Below, piece by piece: positions 20,291 to 34,433 of a stretch of DNA of 35,527 nucleotides. This DNA is from Stramonita haemastoma (lineage: Eukaryota; Mollusca; Gastropoda; Neogastropoda; Muricidae). The translations under genes and the position numbers were made by a program. Numbering within the stretch: the stretch's first letter is position 1; the number at the start of each line of letters is the position of its first letter. The notes below the pieces were generated by a model. The model saw only the letters and a list, made by a program, of their open reading frames with translations, was not told the DNA's origin and ran no database searches. The DNA lies in the NCBI GenBank assembly GCA_030674155.1, contig JASPKP010000525.1, positions 7,501 through 43,027 on the forward strand. Reading direction: 5' to 3'.

Positions 20291-21877
20291 ATGCACCAAA
20301 GTGATAAAATTTCAATACTGCAGTGGAACTGCAGATCTATTGCTACAAATGTTGACTACTTACACCAACACCTTATGTCAACTTATTACCATGTACTTAT
20401 TCTTCAGTCTCTAAATGTTAAAAAGAGCAAGCTTCCAAGACTGAAGCAGTTTTTCTATCCACCAGTTTGTGAACTACAACAGACTGATGGAAAAATTAAT
20501 ACTGCAATTTATATCCGTGTTGGTTTACAGTACTGCATGATACAGTCTCCTGTGCCAACAAACATAACAAATGTTTCATCATGTGCTGTTACTGTACAGT
20601 TTTCGGAATCTCTCACCATCAACTGTGTGTCTGTTTATCTACCTAAAGGTCCTGATAATGATAACACTGATTGGCTGAGAACTATAAATGACCAACAAAA
20701 ATGGATTATAGGAGGTGATTTTAACAGCCATTCACCATTTTGGGAAAAAGATTGTATTCACATTACTAGTAACAGGCTTGTTGAAAACATAGTAGATTCA
20801 CCTTTTGTTTTGCTTAACGATGGGTCTTATACCAGAATTCCTGACGTATCAACGCATCGGCCAACTGCTATAGATCTTACATTAGTTTCTCCCAAAATAG
20901 CGTTGTCACACTCATGGAAAGTATACGATGAAACATTAGGTAGTGATCATGTTCCTATCTGTATCAAGATAAATGAAAAGTTTAACCTTGCAAATACTGA
21001 CCTAGACTTCATTCCAAAATATAATTATAAGAGAGCAGACTGGCCCACCTTCAAAAACATATTACAGAATTTAGTCATAACTACATTTAGTGATGATAAT
21101 ATTGATACAATGTACAATTCTTTCTGCAATTCTGTTTTAAATGTAGCCAATGAAACCATTCCAAAACTAAACACAAGTGCTACAAAAAATCACTGTAATT
21201 TAGGTAATGTATGGTGGAATGTCGAGTGTGAAAAGGCAGTTAATGAGAAAAAACGAATGTTCAAATTGTACACTAAAGATAAGTCGAGTGAAAATCACAA
21301 GGCTATGAAAAATGCTAATATCAGATGCAACCGAGTAATAGAGCAAGCTAAGAAAACTTACTGGACAACATTTTGCAATTCTGAAGTCTCAAGTCATAAG
21401 GATACCAAGAAGATTTGGAGACAACTAAACATAATAAAAAATGGCATAAAATTTCCGGATTACCCAATTCAGTTACAAAACAACGTATTCCCTTCTTTAA
21501 GGGAAAAGGCTGAAGCATTTGCAGACTCTTTTTCCAACACAAGTAGATTAGATGGCTTATCTCCAGAACAAAAAATCTACAGGGCCCAAAGAGAAAAATT
21601 AGTCGATCTTGCCGACCCTGTTCCTGATAACAGCCATTACCTCAATGCTCCATTAACCATCCAAGAAATAAAAGATGCAATCTCATCCTTACCACACAAG
21701 AAAACATCAGTTGGAATCGATGCTATTTCAAATGAAATACTCAAACACTTGCCAGACAAGTGGATACACATTCTTTACAAAATTTTTCAAAAATGTTGGG
21801 AGAGTGGTGTATTACCACAAGTTTGGAAACAATCAATTATTGTCCCTGTGCACAAAGACGGTAAACCAATAACAAAT
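20291..21877 (+). pseudogene. LINE ORF2, 5' part: endonuclease and start of reverse transcriptase
   Basis: The 529 codons before the TIR element encode an APE-type endonuclease and the N-terminal fingers of the reverse transcriptase. Endonuclease motifs: QWNCRS (11-16), GGDFNSHS (141-148, Asp143/Asn145), TAIDLTLVS (Asp185) and GSDHVPI (Asp209/His210). The block normally reading LQE reads LQS here (Ser40), so the usual metal-binding Glu is missing. The reverse transcriptase begins with IKDAISSLPHKKTSVGIDAI and reaches VWKQSIIVPVHKDGKP just before the break. The frame then runs through 18 residues of insertion sequence to a stop at 21931, so the product would lack the polymerase active site. 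Confidence 0.9.
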
Positions 21878-22300
21878 GTGGCGCTCCACCACGAAATGAG
21901 TCGCTTAGCACATTACCCAATTTTGCGCTAGGAGCCATTAAAGGCAGTTGGGGGTCAAGTTGTCAATTTTTAGATTTTGATTGATTATTAAACAGTATCC
22001 GTTTATCTACCTTATAATAAAATAATCAAGGCATAATTTTTATTCCCTTTGCTTTTAAATGTGTTTTGAAAATACCCATGCCCTCATTCTGACAATCTGT
22101 TACGAAAATAAACTTGCCCGTTTCTCATTTTGTCACGTCCTGCAGTCTATCATTTCAATTTGTAATAACTTTGCAAAGAATTGTCCGATTTTCTATCTGT
22201 TTTTTGTATTTGATAGCCACTTTATTGTACATTAATAACATGTCAATAACTAAAAATTGACCTCTGGTGCACTCCGACTTATTATGTGGTGGAGCGTCAC
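21878..22300 (+). mobile_element. Small TIR element (MITE-like), complete copy inside LINE ORF2
   Basis: The 423-bp insertion begins GTGGCGCTCCACCAC and ends GTGGTGGAGCGTCAC, which are inverted repeats with one mismatch over 15 bp. Similarity continues more weakly to about 26 bp (TGAGTCG against TAAGTCG). There is no coding capacity. The LINE reading frame is open up to 21877 and resumes beyond 22300, which fixes the insert limits within a few bases. The flanks allow a target duplication of only 2 bp (AT) or 3 bp (AAT), and either keeps the frame, so the superfamily stays open. A second copy in opposite orientation is at 1-365. Confidence 0.9.
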
Positions 22301-24528
22301 ATAATATGGATAGCTACAGGCCCATAGCACTTACGTCTCATGTATGTAAACTGTTAGAAAAAATCGTTTTAAACAGACTTGTATATCATTGTGAAAAGAA
22401 TAACATTATTCCTGTGAATCAAGCAGGTTTTAGAAAAGGCAGATCATCTATTGATCATTTAGTAAAGCTGACAACTCAGGTTAAGTACCAGTTTGCGAGG
22501 CGGAAATGTCTATTAGCAACATTTTTTGACATAACTAAGGCTTACGACCAGGTATGGCATTCACGTTTACTGTTTAAACTCCAGAATATTGGTCTGTCAG
22601 GGCAGATATATAGTTTTATCAAAAATTTCTTAGAAAATAGAAAAATTCAGGCTAAGATAGGGACTACATATTCATCTATAAGATTATTACAAATGGGTAT
22701 TCCACAGGGTTCAGTTATTGCTCCCATGTTATTTAATATTTTGATGCATGACTTGCCAGACAATCTTTCAAAAAATGTAGAATTGGCTCAATATGCTGAT
22801 GATATATGTGTATGGATGAAAGTTGCGATGAAAAAGAACACTTCTGCTAGATCTATAAATTATGCTAAAAAGTTGTATCAAAATGATTTAAATGCTATTG
22901 CTAATTATATGACTGAAAATGGATTACAACTATCAAGAGATAAAACTCACATGATGTTGTTTGATAATGGAGCAAATCCAATTGAAATGCCTAGTTTTAA
23001 AATAAACGGTGGAATTTTACAATATAAACAATTAGTTAAATTCCTTGGAGTTTTTCTAACATCAAAATTAACATGGCATAAACATATTGAATACATTTTA
23101 ACTAAAGCCAGAAAAAGCTTAAGCATTTTGAAAATTGTCAGTAAACAGCCTTGGGGCCAAGATATTTTCACCTTGTTGCATCTTTCAACATCGCTAATTC
23201 GTTCAAAATTAACCTTTGCCCAGGAAGTATTTTTTTGTGCCCCAAAATATCTTTTGAAAAAACTCCAAAGCATAGACTGCAGGGCATATAAACTTGCTCT
23301 TGGCCTACCTATCCATGCTTCATGTTTTAAAACATACAGTGCCTCAGGGGTTTTACCTTTGGAAGATTATAGGAGTGTTGCTTGCAGTAAATTTGTATTA
23401 AGAAGTCTGACTGTTCAAAACGATTTGGAATCAGTCATTAATCTTAAGTCAGATAACCATTTTCCAAAGAGAGCAAGATCTATATCATCACATACCACAT
23501 TGAGAACATACACATCAGATATTTTTACAAAGTCTGGGTTGAATCCAACAGGTAATATAGCACAGCGGGATGTAGTGCCCCCAGTTCCATTCTGGGAACT
23601 CAACAGAGCAAAGTTTGACATCGATTATATTGATCTAGCGAAAAAAGACAATATCAATTTAGTGTCTTCTCATGCCAAAATTCATTTGGAAGACAATTAT
23701 CCCAATCACTTAAAAGTATTCACAGACGGCTCAGTATTAAACAATAACGCTGGTGCTGCTTATATTATACCAGATCTAAAAACTGAAAACCAATTACATC
23801 TTGGAAAAGATATCTCGATATTTTCAGCGGAACTAATCGCAATATTGATGGCCCTAAATTTTCTCGTTAGTTTTCCTAAAATAATCTTTCAGATTCTGTT
23901 TTGTGTAGATTCTAAATCTGTAATTCATGCCATTAGTTCCTTGCAAACAAAAGTTAGATCTGAAGTCGTTTTTGAAATATGTCATTTAATTCATGTTTTA
24001 TCTTTAAAGGGCTCGGAACTAACTTTCTGTTGGATTCCATCCCACAGTGGTTTTTACTACAATGAAAAAGTGGACATCCTAGCAAAGAAAGGAGCAAAGG
24101 GTTCATTGGAGGTGTCACATTTAGTACTCCCATTTTCACTTCAAGAGTGTTATCATATTGTAATAAAATCACAAGAAAAGTTATTTCAGTGCGAGGAAAT
24201 GAGGCTCGGGTGTTTAGGTGCTCACAAAGAATTACGTAAATTTGAGTCTTTTGTTAAAACACGAGAACGTGATGTATATTGTTCAAAGCAGATTGTTTCC
24301 TTAGCTTGTAGATGGAAATTGAATTGCTTTAAGACAAAATATGTTGGAAATGTTTTTTGCATATGCGGTAATGATATAACAGTAGATCATGTACTAACAT
24401 GCAGCAGCTTAAAAGGGCATATTCCCATTTTGATGGTAAATTCTCCATCAGCTATCTTTAACAATCTGTCACTTATGTATGACTTTTTTAGATCGCTGAT
24501 TCATAGTCCAGTTGGTTTGTTATTGTGA
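22301..24528 (+). pseudogene. LINE ORF2, 3' part: reverse transcriptase core, RNase H, zinc-knuckle-like end
   Basis: About 742 codons follow the insertion. Reverse transcriptase: DSYRPIALTS, FRKGRSSIDH, motif A FDITKAYDQVWH, motif B GIPQGSVIAPMLFN, motif C YADD (near 22790-22805) and FLGVFL. RNase H: FTDGS (Asp), SAELIAI (Glu), VDSKS (Asp) and WIPSHSG with NEKVDILAK (last Asp), a complete acidic set. The end carries CICGNDITVDHVLTC, a Cys/His-spaced motif usual at the C-terminus of I and Jockey ORF2. No stop or frameshift interrupts this part, so it was lost only through the TIR insertion. An ATG-started frame from 22267 starts in the insertion and is not the natural start. The stop is TGA at 24526-24528. 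Confidence 0.92.
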
Positions 24529-25381
<853 letters not shown>

Positions 25382-25425
25382 GACGTTTAGAGACGCAGAA
25401 GATGAAACATGCACGTTAATAAACT

Positions 25426-25560
25426 AAAGATCCTGTAATTCATGTCAGCGTTAAGTGGTGGGAATTACAGAAACACGAACAAACCCAGCATACCTCCCCC
25501 CGAAGTCGGAATGCGGCTACCTTCATGGTAAGTAAAATAATAATGTCGGATATACGCCCC
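25426..25560 (+). mobile_element. SINE 3' part, likely the other half of 18270-18442
   Basis: AAGATCCTGTAATTCATGTC, GGAATTACAGAAACACGAAC, ACCCAGCATAC.TCCCCCCGAA and GCGGCTACCTTCATGG match, from recall, the 3' body of the same gastropod SINE whose 5' body ends at GCCTTAGTTCCTTTCGTG. In that family these blocks normally follow each other within a few tens of bases. Here they are about 7 kb apart with the LINE between them. Confidence 0.6.
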
Positions 25561-25899
25561 AAAAAATCTCAGTATTGGTAAACCTGGGAGCTTAGCTCTA
25601 GTCGAGGAATAAAACAGATAAGAAAAAAAGCAAACCTACCATAATGGCATTTAGTGGTGGCACAATAACTCGAACACAGGCGCCTGTCTGTCTGTCTGTA
25701 TCTGTCCTTAGTTTACCTGGGCCCTATAATCCCGCTTTACTGGGGAGTAGAGGAAGAACACTCAGAAGTTGAGTGGTTTACGACATAATATACAGTCTAT
25801 GACCCAATGCGGAAGACGAGGAGTTGGGGGTGGGGGTGTGGGGAAGGGGGAAAGGGTTAGGAATGGTAGAGAGGGGCAGGGTGGGGGGAAGGATTAAGG

Positions 25900-26190
25900 T
25901 AGAGGATTGCTTAGTGGTTAGAGCTTGTGGAACTCGAAATGTGATGGCAGGTTACTGAAGGGGAAGGTTCGGGTCTTCCCTGATGTCTTTGCTTGAGAGA
26001 AGTGTTGTTGATGTTGTTGTTGTTCCTGCTGCTGGTGTTGATGTTGTTGTTGTTGTTGTTGTTGTTACTGTTGATGTTGTTGTTGTTGTTTCTCCTCCTG
26101 TAAGTTATGATTCAAATATGGACTCCATTATGAAGATGTGTCCTTTAGATGAGATCATAAACCTCCCCCCTCCCCCCCCCCTCCTTCCTC
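25900..26190 (+). mobile_element. tRNA-derived SINE with expanded (TTG)n
   Basis: The tRNA-like head has TTGCTTAGTGG (A box, 25907-25917) and GGTTCGGGTC (B box, 25966-25975). The body continues CCTGATGTCTTTGCTTGAGAGAAG. A TTG-rich tract follows, then GTGTCCTTTAGATGAGATCATAAACC, a central motif also seen in altered form in the SINE at 35030-35418. It runs on into the dispersed repeat at 26215. Confidence 0.65.
26003..26094. repeat. (TTG)n tract
   Basis: Interrupted TTG/TGT triplets lie inside the SINE body. Confidence 0.9.
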
Positions 26191-26214
26191 AACTGTGGGG
26201 ATGCTGAGTATAAA

Positions 26215-26520
26215 CTGCATCCCCATCTTGTGGAAGTTCTATGCTAGAAATTCCCTCTTTTCTATCCCTCTCTTTGTTTCTGCCTTGGTCCTTTTCTTCC
26301 TGTCACCTCTTTCTTTGTCTGTTTTCTGCCTCCTTGGTCCATTCTCCAAGGGTTTTTTCTCTCTCTCTTTTAAGACTTAAAAGATAAACATTCTCTTCCA
26401 GGCCATGTCAAAGTCGGGTGTGCTGGGCCTGACTTGTCAGGCGCTCAATAGCAGCTTGACGAATCTTCGCTCACAATATGACAGACAATAATAGCTGTTG
26501 TCTGAGCGTTTGATGAAAAA
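26215..26520 (+). repeat. Dispersed repeat, relative of 366-605
   Basis: This carries the same ordered blocks as 366-605 (AAATTCCCTCTTTTCTATC, TTCTGCCTTGGTCC, CTGCCTCCTTGGTCCATTCT, GGGCCTGACTTGTCAGGCGCT, GTTGTCTGAGCG). Here it continues from a tRNA-like SINE head at 25900, so the family may be the 3' body of that SINE. Confidence 0.6.
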
Positions 26521-27490
26521 TATAATAACCCAAGGTCCTGTGTACCAGTGCGATTCATTTAGCATATACGTCAGACAGATAGACAGACAGACAGCCATCC
26601 AATGTTTCTGTTCGATTTGCTCAGTTTCGCACAAATAAAAATAATTTGCCTATCAGTATCCTACCTTCTGAGGGAATTCAAAAGAATGAAAGCTACTGTA
26701 CAAAATGCAATAGTGGTGATATTGGTGACGAATGTCATTACACTTTTATTTGTCCAGTGTCCAGCTCGTAAAAAATGTTTGCCAAAATATTACGCTAATC
26801 ATTCAAACACTTTGAAGTATGAACAACTCTTTTCTTCATGAATTAATAAGCTCAATGTTGTTAAAATGATTGATATTACCAGAAGTAACATGTAAACTTT
26901 GTGAGTTTGATATGCGTAAACAATTTTTTCTTTATTGTAATTGTTCAAATATCCAGTTAAATGGTGCATGTATGTTGTTCGGTTATGATTTTGTTTATTG
27001 CTGTCATGTAAAATACTCAATATCCCTAAAAGGGATGACAGAAAATAAATAATTTGAAATATTTAAAAAAAAGCTATCTTCACAAAACAGTATGCGGCAC
27101 CTACACCTACGGCTGGTGTAATGGGTGACACCAGCATACCCAGCATGCATCCTGTGACCTGGAAAAATAAGAGTGCTCCGCCAGGTTGAAATTAAAAATA
27201 AAAAAAAATTGCCAGCGACCTACTGCCTGGAGAATTCAGCACAGTGCCCTTGTAACATAAATAATGAGAAGTCAAGTGTGTGTTATGTATGGGAGGGATA
27301 GGAGGAGGGAGCGTGGTTGTGAATTCCATGCCCTTGGGGCAGGCGGTGATTGAAGAGGGCAGGGGGTTGGGGGGAAGGAGGGTAATGACAGGCTTGTGTG
27401 ACAGCCAGTACAGCCACAATGCTGGGGATCTCTGCAGCCTAGCTTACACTAAGTTACAGGCCTGGTAGGTTAGCCTAGTGTTGGACACTG
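26521..27490. other. Unassigned non-coding stretch
   Basis: AT-rich sequence has only short frames. A weak LINE-end-like motif, TCCCTAAAAGGGATGACAG followed by AAATAAATAA, lies near 27023-27050. No gene is recognised. Confidence 0.5.
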
Positions 27491-27493
27491 TCC

Positions 27494-28127
<634 letters not shown>

Positions 28128-28169
<42 letters not shown>

Positions 28170-28233
28170 CGCTGTTGTTGCTGCTGCTACTACTACTGCT
28201 GCTACTACTACTATTTCTACTAGCGCTATAGCT

Positions 28234-28302
<69 letters not shown>

Positions 28303-28330
28303 TACTACTACTACTACTACAACTACTACA

Positions 28331-28383
<53 letters not shown>

Positions 28384-28397
28384 ACTACTACTACTAC
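28128..28397. repeat. (GCT)n then (TAC)n trinucleotide tract
   Basis: GCT-rich triplets grade into about 190 bases of TAC triplets with a few AAC and TTC changes. The frame reading poly-Tyr is open only because of the repeat. Confidence 0.95.
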
Positions 28398-28812
28398 TTT
28401 CACTTGTTTTTGCTTTATGGCGTAATCCCCAAGATATAGTTATAGCCTATGCTCAAAGTATACCGAATGCGCACGCACGCAGAGTAGGCTATGCAAACTT
28501 CCTTCCACTTCAACTATGATGAATTCTACCAACAATCAGGAAAACCACTCTACTCGGACAAGGTTGATTGGATGGAGTAACAGCTTTCGCGAAACAAGTG
28601 AGTCACAGACTATATGTCATGTTTTGAATGTATCTAGCGTAAGATTAGATCTTAAAGAGAGGATGGGAGAGAGTTCCAAATATCTAGGGCTTAATAGCTG
28701 CCTCAAGATTTTTGGCCGAAAGAAAAACAAAAGAGTATGTTGTGCTTTATCAAAATGATGGTGTGTTTAATTTCTTCAGTCTGTCTGAAACTGACTTGAT
28801 AAAAGTCAGTGT
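28398..28812. other. Unassigned non-coding stretch
   Basis: Mixed sequence has an 80-codon open frame at 28516-28758 without recognisable motifs. I do not call it a gene. Confidence 0.4.
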
Positions 28813-29235
<423 letters not shown>

Positions 29236-29328
<93 letters not shown>

Positions 29329-29331
29329 CCT
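29236..29331. repeat. (CT)n microsatellite
   Basis: The CT run starts directly at the end of the CCTTG tail. Confidence 0.97.
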
Positions 29332-29339
29332 TTCTCCCC

Positions 29340-29690
29340 TTTACCAAAATCTTGTTTTATGGGACTTATTTGATGTTAGATGGTGGTAGATTGATGTTTT
29401 CAGTCATTTAACCTCATCATATTTTCATGTTTACTCTTAATTATTGCGCCTTTTCTTTGTTTTGTTTTGTTTTTGTTTGTTCTTTGTTCTTCTTGCTTTC
29501 TTTATTCAACTCAAAATCATCATTGATTCTTACTTCTCATTTTCGTTTCTGAATCAGTGACTTTATAACATTACCTTAATATTGTATCTCTGTGTTAATT
29601 CTTGCCTGTTGTTTGATACTTGGTATGGTTCCTTACTTTTGGTATTTGGATCATTATAATTGTTGATTTTATTTATATTTTTATTGGCAG
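29340..29690 (+). repeat. Diverged intermediate copy of the same LINE 3' UTR
   Basis: GATGGTGGTAGATTGATGTT matches 29793-29812 (GGTGGTGGATTGATG). The segment 29525-29640 (CTTACTTCTCATTTTCG, ACATTACCTTAATATTG, TGCCTGTTGTTTGATACTTG) follows the order of the copies at 28990 and 29890 but is much more diverged. It lacks a CCTTG tail. Confidence 0.55.
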
Positions 29691-29739
29691 TATCTCCCCC
29701 CCCCCCCTCCAATAAGGATATTAGTTTGTTTTTTTTTAA

Positions 29740-30427
<688 letters not shown>

Positions 30428-30485
30428 TCTCTCTCTCTCTCTCCCTCTCTCTCCTCTCCCCCCCTCTCTCTCTCTTTACACACAC

Positions 30486-30555
<70 letters not shown>
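30428..30555. repeat. (CT)n and (AC)n microsatellites
   Basis: CT-rich sequence runs from 30428 to 30474 and AC from 30478 to 30555. Confidence 0.95.
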
Positions 30556-30556
<1 letters not shown>

Positions 30557-30650
30557 GAAAAAAACATTCAGGCCAAAGCATTGAGCTATGACTAATGTTG
30601 CCCCACTTAGGCCAAAAACAACAGCCTATGTTCTGCTCCCCCCCTTTACT

Positions 30651-30750
30651 CTCCTTATAAGGAGCTCACGTGACCGGTTTGTCACGATTGTGTCACGGGC
30701 GACTGATTGGAGATCCTTCAGGTGTAGTAGTGTAGTAGGGGCTATATAAT
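30651..30750 (+). promoter_or_regulatory. Promoter-like cluster: CArG, E-box, CCAAT, TATA
   Basis: CCTTATAAGG lies inside the perfect palindrome CTCCTTATAAGGAG (30651-30664) and is an exact CArG box, CC(A/T)6GG. CACGTG is at 30667-30672, ATTGG (inverted CCAAT) at 30716-30720, and TATATAAT at 30743-30750. The order and spacing are plausible for a pol II promoter reading rightwards. However, a GT/GA microsatellite follows at once and no credible coding exon is visible downstream in the window. Confidence 0.3.
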
Positions 30751-30752
30751 GT

Positions 30753-30807
<55 letters not shown>
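30749..30807. repeat. (GT)n-(GA)n microsatellite
   Basis: GT units run to 30777, then GA and GGGA units. Confidence 0.95.
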
Positions 30808-30813
<6 letters not shown>

Positions 30814-31447
30814 AGGGAGGGAGGGAGGAAGAGGATGAAAGGAACGAAGGAGAGGAGGGGGGGAGGGGGGAGGGGGGGGGGAGGAACAGAAGCAGTGAAA
30901 CGTGACGTAAAGAAGGATTGGTATAGAGTAGACTAGTGAAGGTTGGATGGCTGCTTTAGGCCTAGGCCTATACTCTGTTTCTCTCTGCCCTTCCCTTTTC
31001 TTCCTTGTCACACTTTGTTTTTCTTTTCAAGGTGATGTCAGCTCTTACATTTACTACTCTGTGTGTGAGTGTGTGAGTGAATTGTCTGCCTTCACCTCTT
31101 CAGTGCGCCCGCTGCCAGTATAGTTGTGACTTCCCAAGCAGTTGGTGAGAAGTCAAATGGAGTCAAGTTTTCTCCTCACGGCTTGTTTGGTTGGATACAA
31201 TGTAGATTATACATGTGTCTGGGGCTGTTTTTGGTTTGGTTTTTTTTGTTTTTTGGTTTGTGTCGCACTTTCTCTCTTAACGTTCGTTGACCAGGAGAGA
31301 GGTTTGTTTAGTGAGAGGTGTGTTGTGCAAAGTGGGATCATTTACGTTCGTTCGCCTCTGTGTGTGTGTGCGTTTAAAAGGTAACGGTTGTTGTTGTGAC
31401 ATGATGTTGGCGGTGGGGGTGGTGGGGTGTTTGAGGGGGTGGGGAGA

Positions 31448-31449
<2 letters not shown>
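30808..31449. other. Unassigned non-coding stretch
   Basis: A purine-rich patch (30808-30890) is followed by mixed sequence with short frames only. No gene is recognised. Confidence 0.5.

Positions 31450-31530
<81 letters not shown>
31450..31530. repeat. (GA)n microsatellite
   Basis: About 40 GA units. Confidence 0.97.
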
Positions 31531-31535
<5 letters not shown>

Positions 31536-31690
31536 TGAATGAATGAATGAATGAATAAATGAATGAATAAATGACTGAATAAATAAATAAATAATGACTG
31601 AAAGAATGAATGAATAATCTTTATTTTCAAGTTAGCTTAAGGAATAAGCATTATCAAGTTCATTTAAGAGAATAAGAAGATAGATGAATG
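31530..31690 (-). mobile_element. LINE 3' terminus with (ATTC)n tail, minus strand
   Basis: Read on the minus strand, AGCTAACTTGAAAATAAAGAT is followed by TATTCATTCATTC and about 90 bases of ATTC/ATTT units (31530-31617). A short AATAAAG-bearing end followed by a tetranucleotide tail is typical of 5'-truncated LINE copies. Only about 70 bp of element body remain. Confidence 0.55.
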
Positions 31691-31694
31691 TAGT

Positions 31695-31698
<4 letters not shown>

Positions 31699-31731
<33 letters not shown>

Positions 31732-31738
31732 AGAAGAG

Positions 31739-31798
<60 letters not shown>
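31699..31798. repeat. (GA)n microsatellite
   Basis: GA units with several AA interruptions. Confidence 0.95.
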
Positions 31799-32208
31799 AC
31801 ACTGAAAAGGTTCGGTCATAAAGACGCTATTGGCCTATACATGAAGGTGGGTTGCAGAACAGATTAATAATAAATGATACAAAAATGACCGGTAAAGTAT
31901 GGAACAGATTATTGATGAATACTAAGAACATATGGTAAAGTGTCAATGTTTTGAATGTAAATGTTTTGAATGCAAGCGCTTTGATTTGTTTGCTTTACAC
32001 GGTTTGGTTCCAGCGCTATGATATAATCATACATTATTGTCATCATTATGATGGTTATTCTTGGTGAACAGACTGATGATGAAGAATGATAAGAACAAAC
32101 GGTCAAGTAAAAGCTATAGATAACAATTTATATGAAACAAACACACAGAAAGCAACTACAACAAAGGGGCGTGGACCCCCAAACGAAATCCAAACAAACA
32201 AATATCAA
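31799..32208. other. Unassigned non-coding stretch
   Basis: AT-rich sequence has no recognisable element or frame. Confidence 0.5.
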
Positions 32209-32343
<135 letters not shown>

Positions 32344-32569
32344 CACCACCACCACCAAAACCACCACACCACAGACTCTGACATCAATCAACTGATCACC
32401 GCTAATTTATTCATCACGAAGTAACACGTACAGACAATGACTGAGGTAAGCGCACTTTACTTAAACCAGAGACAATGAACCCGTTACATCTGTTTAATTC
32501 ACTAACAGTTAAATCACACCAGGAAATTAATTCCAAATTACCTCATGCACTTGACACAGGATCTCATAC

Positions 32570-32795
32570 CAGGATGGCCTGGTGGTTAGTGTGCTGAGCT
32601 CGTGATCTGATGTGTGTGCGTTCAAGTCTCCACCCAGACGCCCGTTCGAAGGGATTTTCCCCATGCAGTTAAAACCAGTACGGACTTAATTCCCACGATT
32701 GTAGTTCAGATGTGACTACAAACCGAGGTCCTGTGTGCAAACGCACGTAGAACATCTCGTAAACAGGCTAAAACCCGTTCTGCCTATTGGACAAT
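32570..32795 (+). mobile_element. tRNA-derived SINE
   Basis: The head GGCCTGGTGGTTAGTGTGCT (A-box region 32575-32595) and GTTCAAGTC (B box, 32620-32628) have tRNA-like spacing. Downstream ACAAACCGAGGTCCTGTGTG and ACGCACGTAGAAC match the central region of the minus-strand SINE at 35030-35418. Both therefore carry the same conserved middle domain, although their heads differ. Confidence 0.75.
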
Positions 32796-33003
32796 AAGGT
32801 CGTTGTGTAACTGTGTCAACAGATGACAGAATATTTCAAAGACACAAAGGTACTGGATTAACAAACAAAACAAATGCACATGAGTGTTTATTTATCATTC
32901 TCAAAATTGAAAGTTCTGAAATACGACACAAATCATTACTAGCAGTGGCTCCATATCACACCAGACACACAGACACTGACACAGACAGAGACATCTATAG
33001 ACA

Positions 33004-33253
33004 TAGACACACACACACACGCTTGTGCGTGCGCGCGCGCGTGCGCGCACTCCAACAAACACACACCCACACAGATACACACAAAAACATGTATACAGAA
33101 GTATTATGCACACATACGCATGCATGCACACATTCTCACACGAACGCACGTATGTGCACATGCACACACATGCACACACATACACACACTTAGACGCTGA
33201 CATATATACACACACAAACACACATCAACACCAACACACACACACAAACACAC

Positions 33254-33306
<53 letters not shown>

Positions 33307-33545
33307 GCGCGCACACACACACACACACACTCAATGACATTGACGCTGACATACACACACACACATATACACACACACTTAGACGCTGACATATATACAC
33401 ACAAACACACACAAACACCAATACACACACAGACACAGACATAGACACAGACACAGACACACACACACACACACACCACACACACACACACCACACACAC
33501 ACACACAATGACATTGACACTGACATAGACACACACACAAACACA
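33004..33545. repeat. Complex CA-rich tract with internal (CG)n
   Basis: Many CA runs are broken by GACATTGACGCTGACAT-type units that recur about every 150 bp (33190, 33330, 33385, 33510). A CG/GCGC run lies at 33291-33312. The recurring TAGACGCTGACATATATACAC suggests local tandem duplication inside the microsatellite. Confidence 0.9.
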
Positions 33546-33586
33546 CACCAACACCTACACACACAAAGATACACACAAAATGTCAT

Positions 33587-33685
33587 TATATATATGTACA
33601 TATATATATATATATATTTTTATATAATTTTTATAATATAATTATATAATATATATATACATACATATATATATATATATATATT
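33587..33685. repeat. (TA)n-rich tract
   Basis: TA and ATAT units alternate with short T runs. Confidence 0.9.
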
Positions 33686-33795
33686 TGTGTGTGTGAGAGA
33701 GACAGACACGCAGAAAGACACACAGACACACAGACAGACACATAGATTGAGAGAGAAAATAATGAAATCAAAAGTTTAGTTCCAGATGGTACAGA

Positions 33796-33813
33796 CTGAC
33801 TGACTGACTGACT

Positions 33814-33855
<42 letters not shown>

Positions 33856-33870
33856 AGAGGAGGATAGCCA

Positions 33871-33943
<73 letters not shown>
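33796..33943. repeat. (GACT)n-(GACA)n and (GA)n microsatellites
   Basis: GACT and GACA tetramers run to about 33855. After a short gap GA units run from 33870 to 33943. Confidence 0.95.
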
Positions 33944-33947
<4 letters not shown>

Positions 33948-34093
33948 TTAACAAACAAAAGAAGAAGTCTCAGTGGCAGTCCTACATTAAGTTAAGCCTG
34001 TTGTTGTTGTCTCAAAGGGTTTCGGTTCTTTCTCTGTCTGGCCCTACACCACCCGAGTGTTTGAACAACAAGAAAAACTGACATAATACAGGT

Positions 34094-34193
34094 ATGTCTG
34101 TCTGTCTGTCTGTCTGTCTGTCTGCCTACTATTTTTTGTCCTCTTCCAGGTCTATCTGTCTCGTCTCTGTCTGTCTGTCTGTCTGTCTCTGTC

Positions 34194-34258
<65 letters not shown>

Positions 34259-34274
34259 GAGTGTGTGTGTGTGT

Positions 34275-34309
<35 letters not shown>

Positions 34310-34355
34310 ATATTTGCTTGTGTGTAAGTGCTCGCGCGCGCTGTGCATGTATGTA

Positions 34356-34430
<75 letters not shown>
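34094..34430. repeat. (TGTC)n and two (GT)n tracts
   Basis: TGTC tetramers run from 34094 to 34258 with one non-repeat break. GT tracts lie at 34260-34310 and 34361-34430. Confidence 0.95.

Positions 34431-34433
<3 letters not shown>

Noticed and set aside
1..22300. The two inverted TIR elements as ends of one 22-kb composite transposon.
   Set aside because: Each copy has its own host context (one in an old repeat, one inside LINE ORF2), which fits independent insertions of a small element better.
22267..24528. Separate gene starting at the ATG at 22267.
   Set aside because: That start lies in the inserted TIR element; real homology to reverse transcriptase begins only after 22300.
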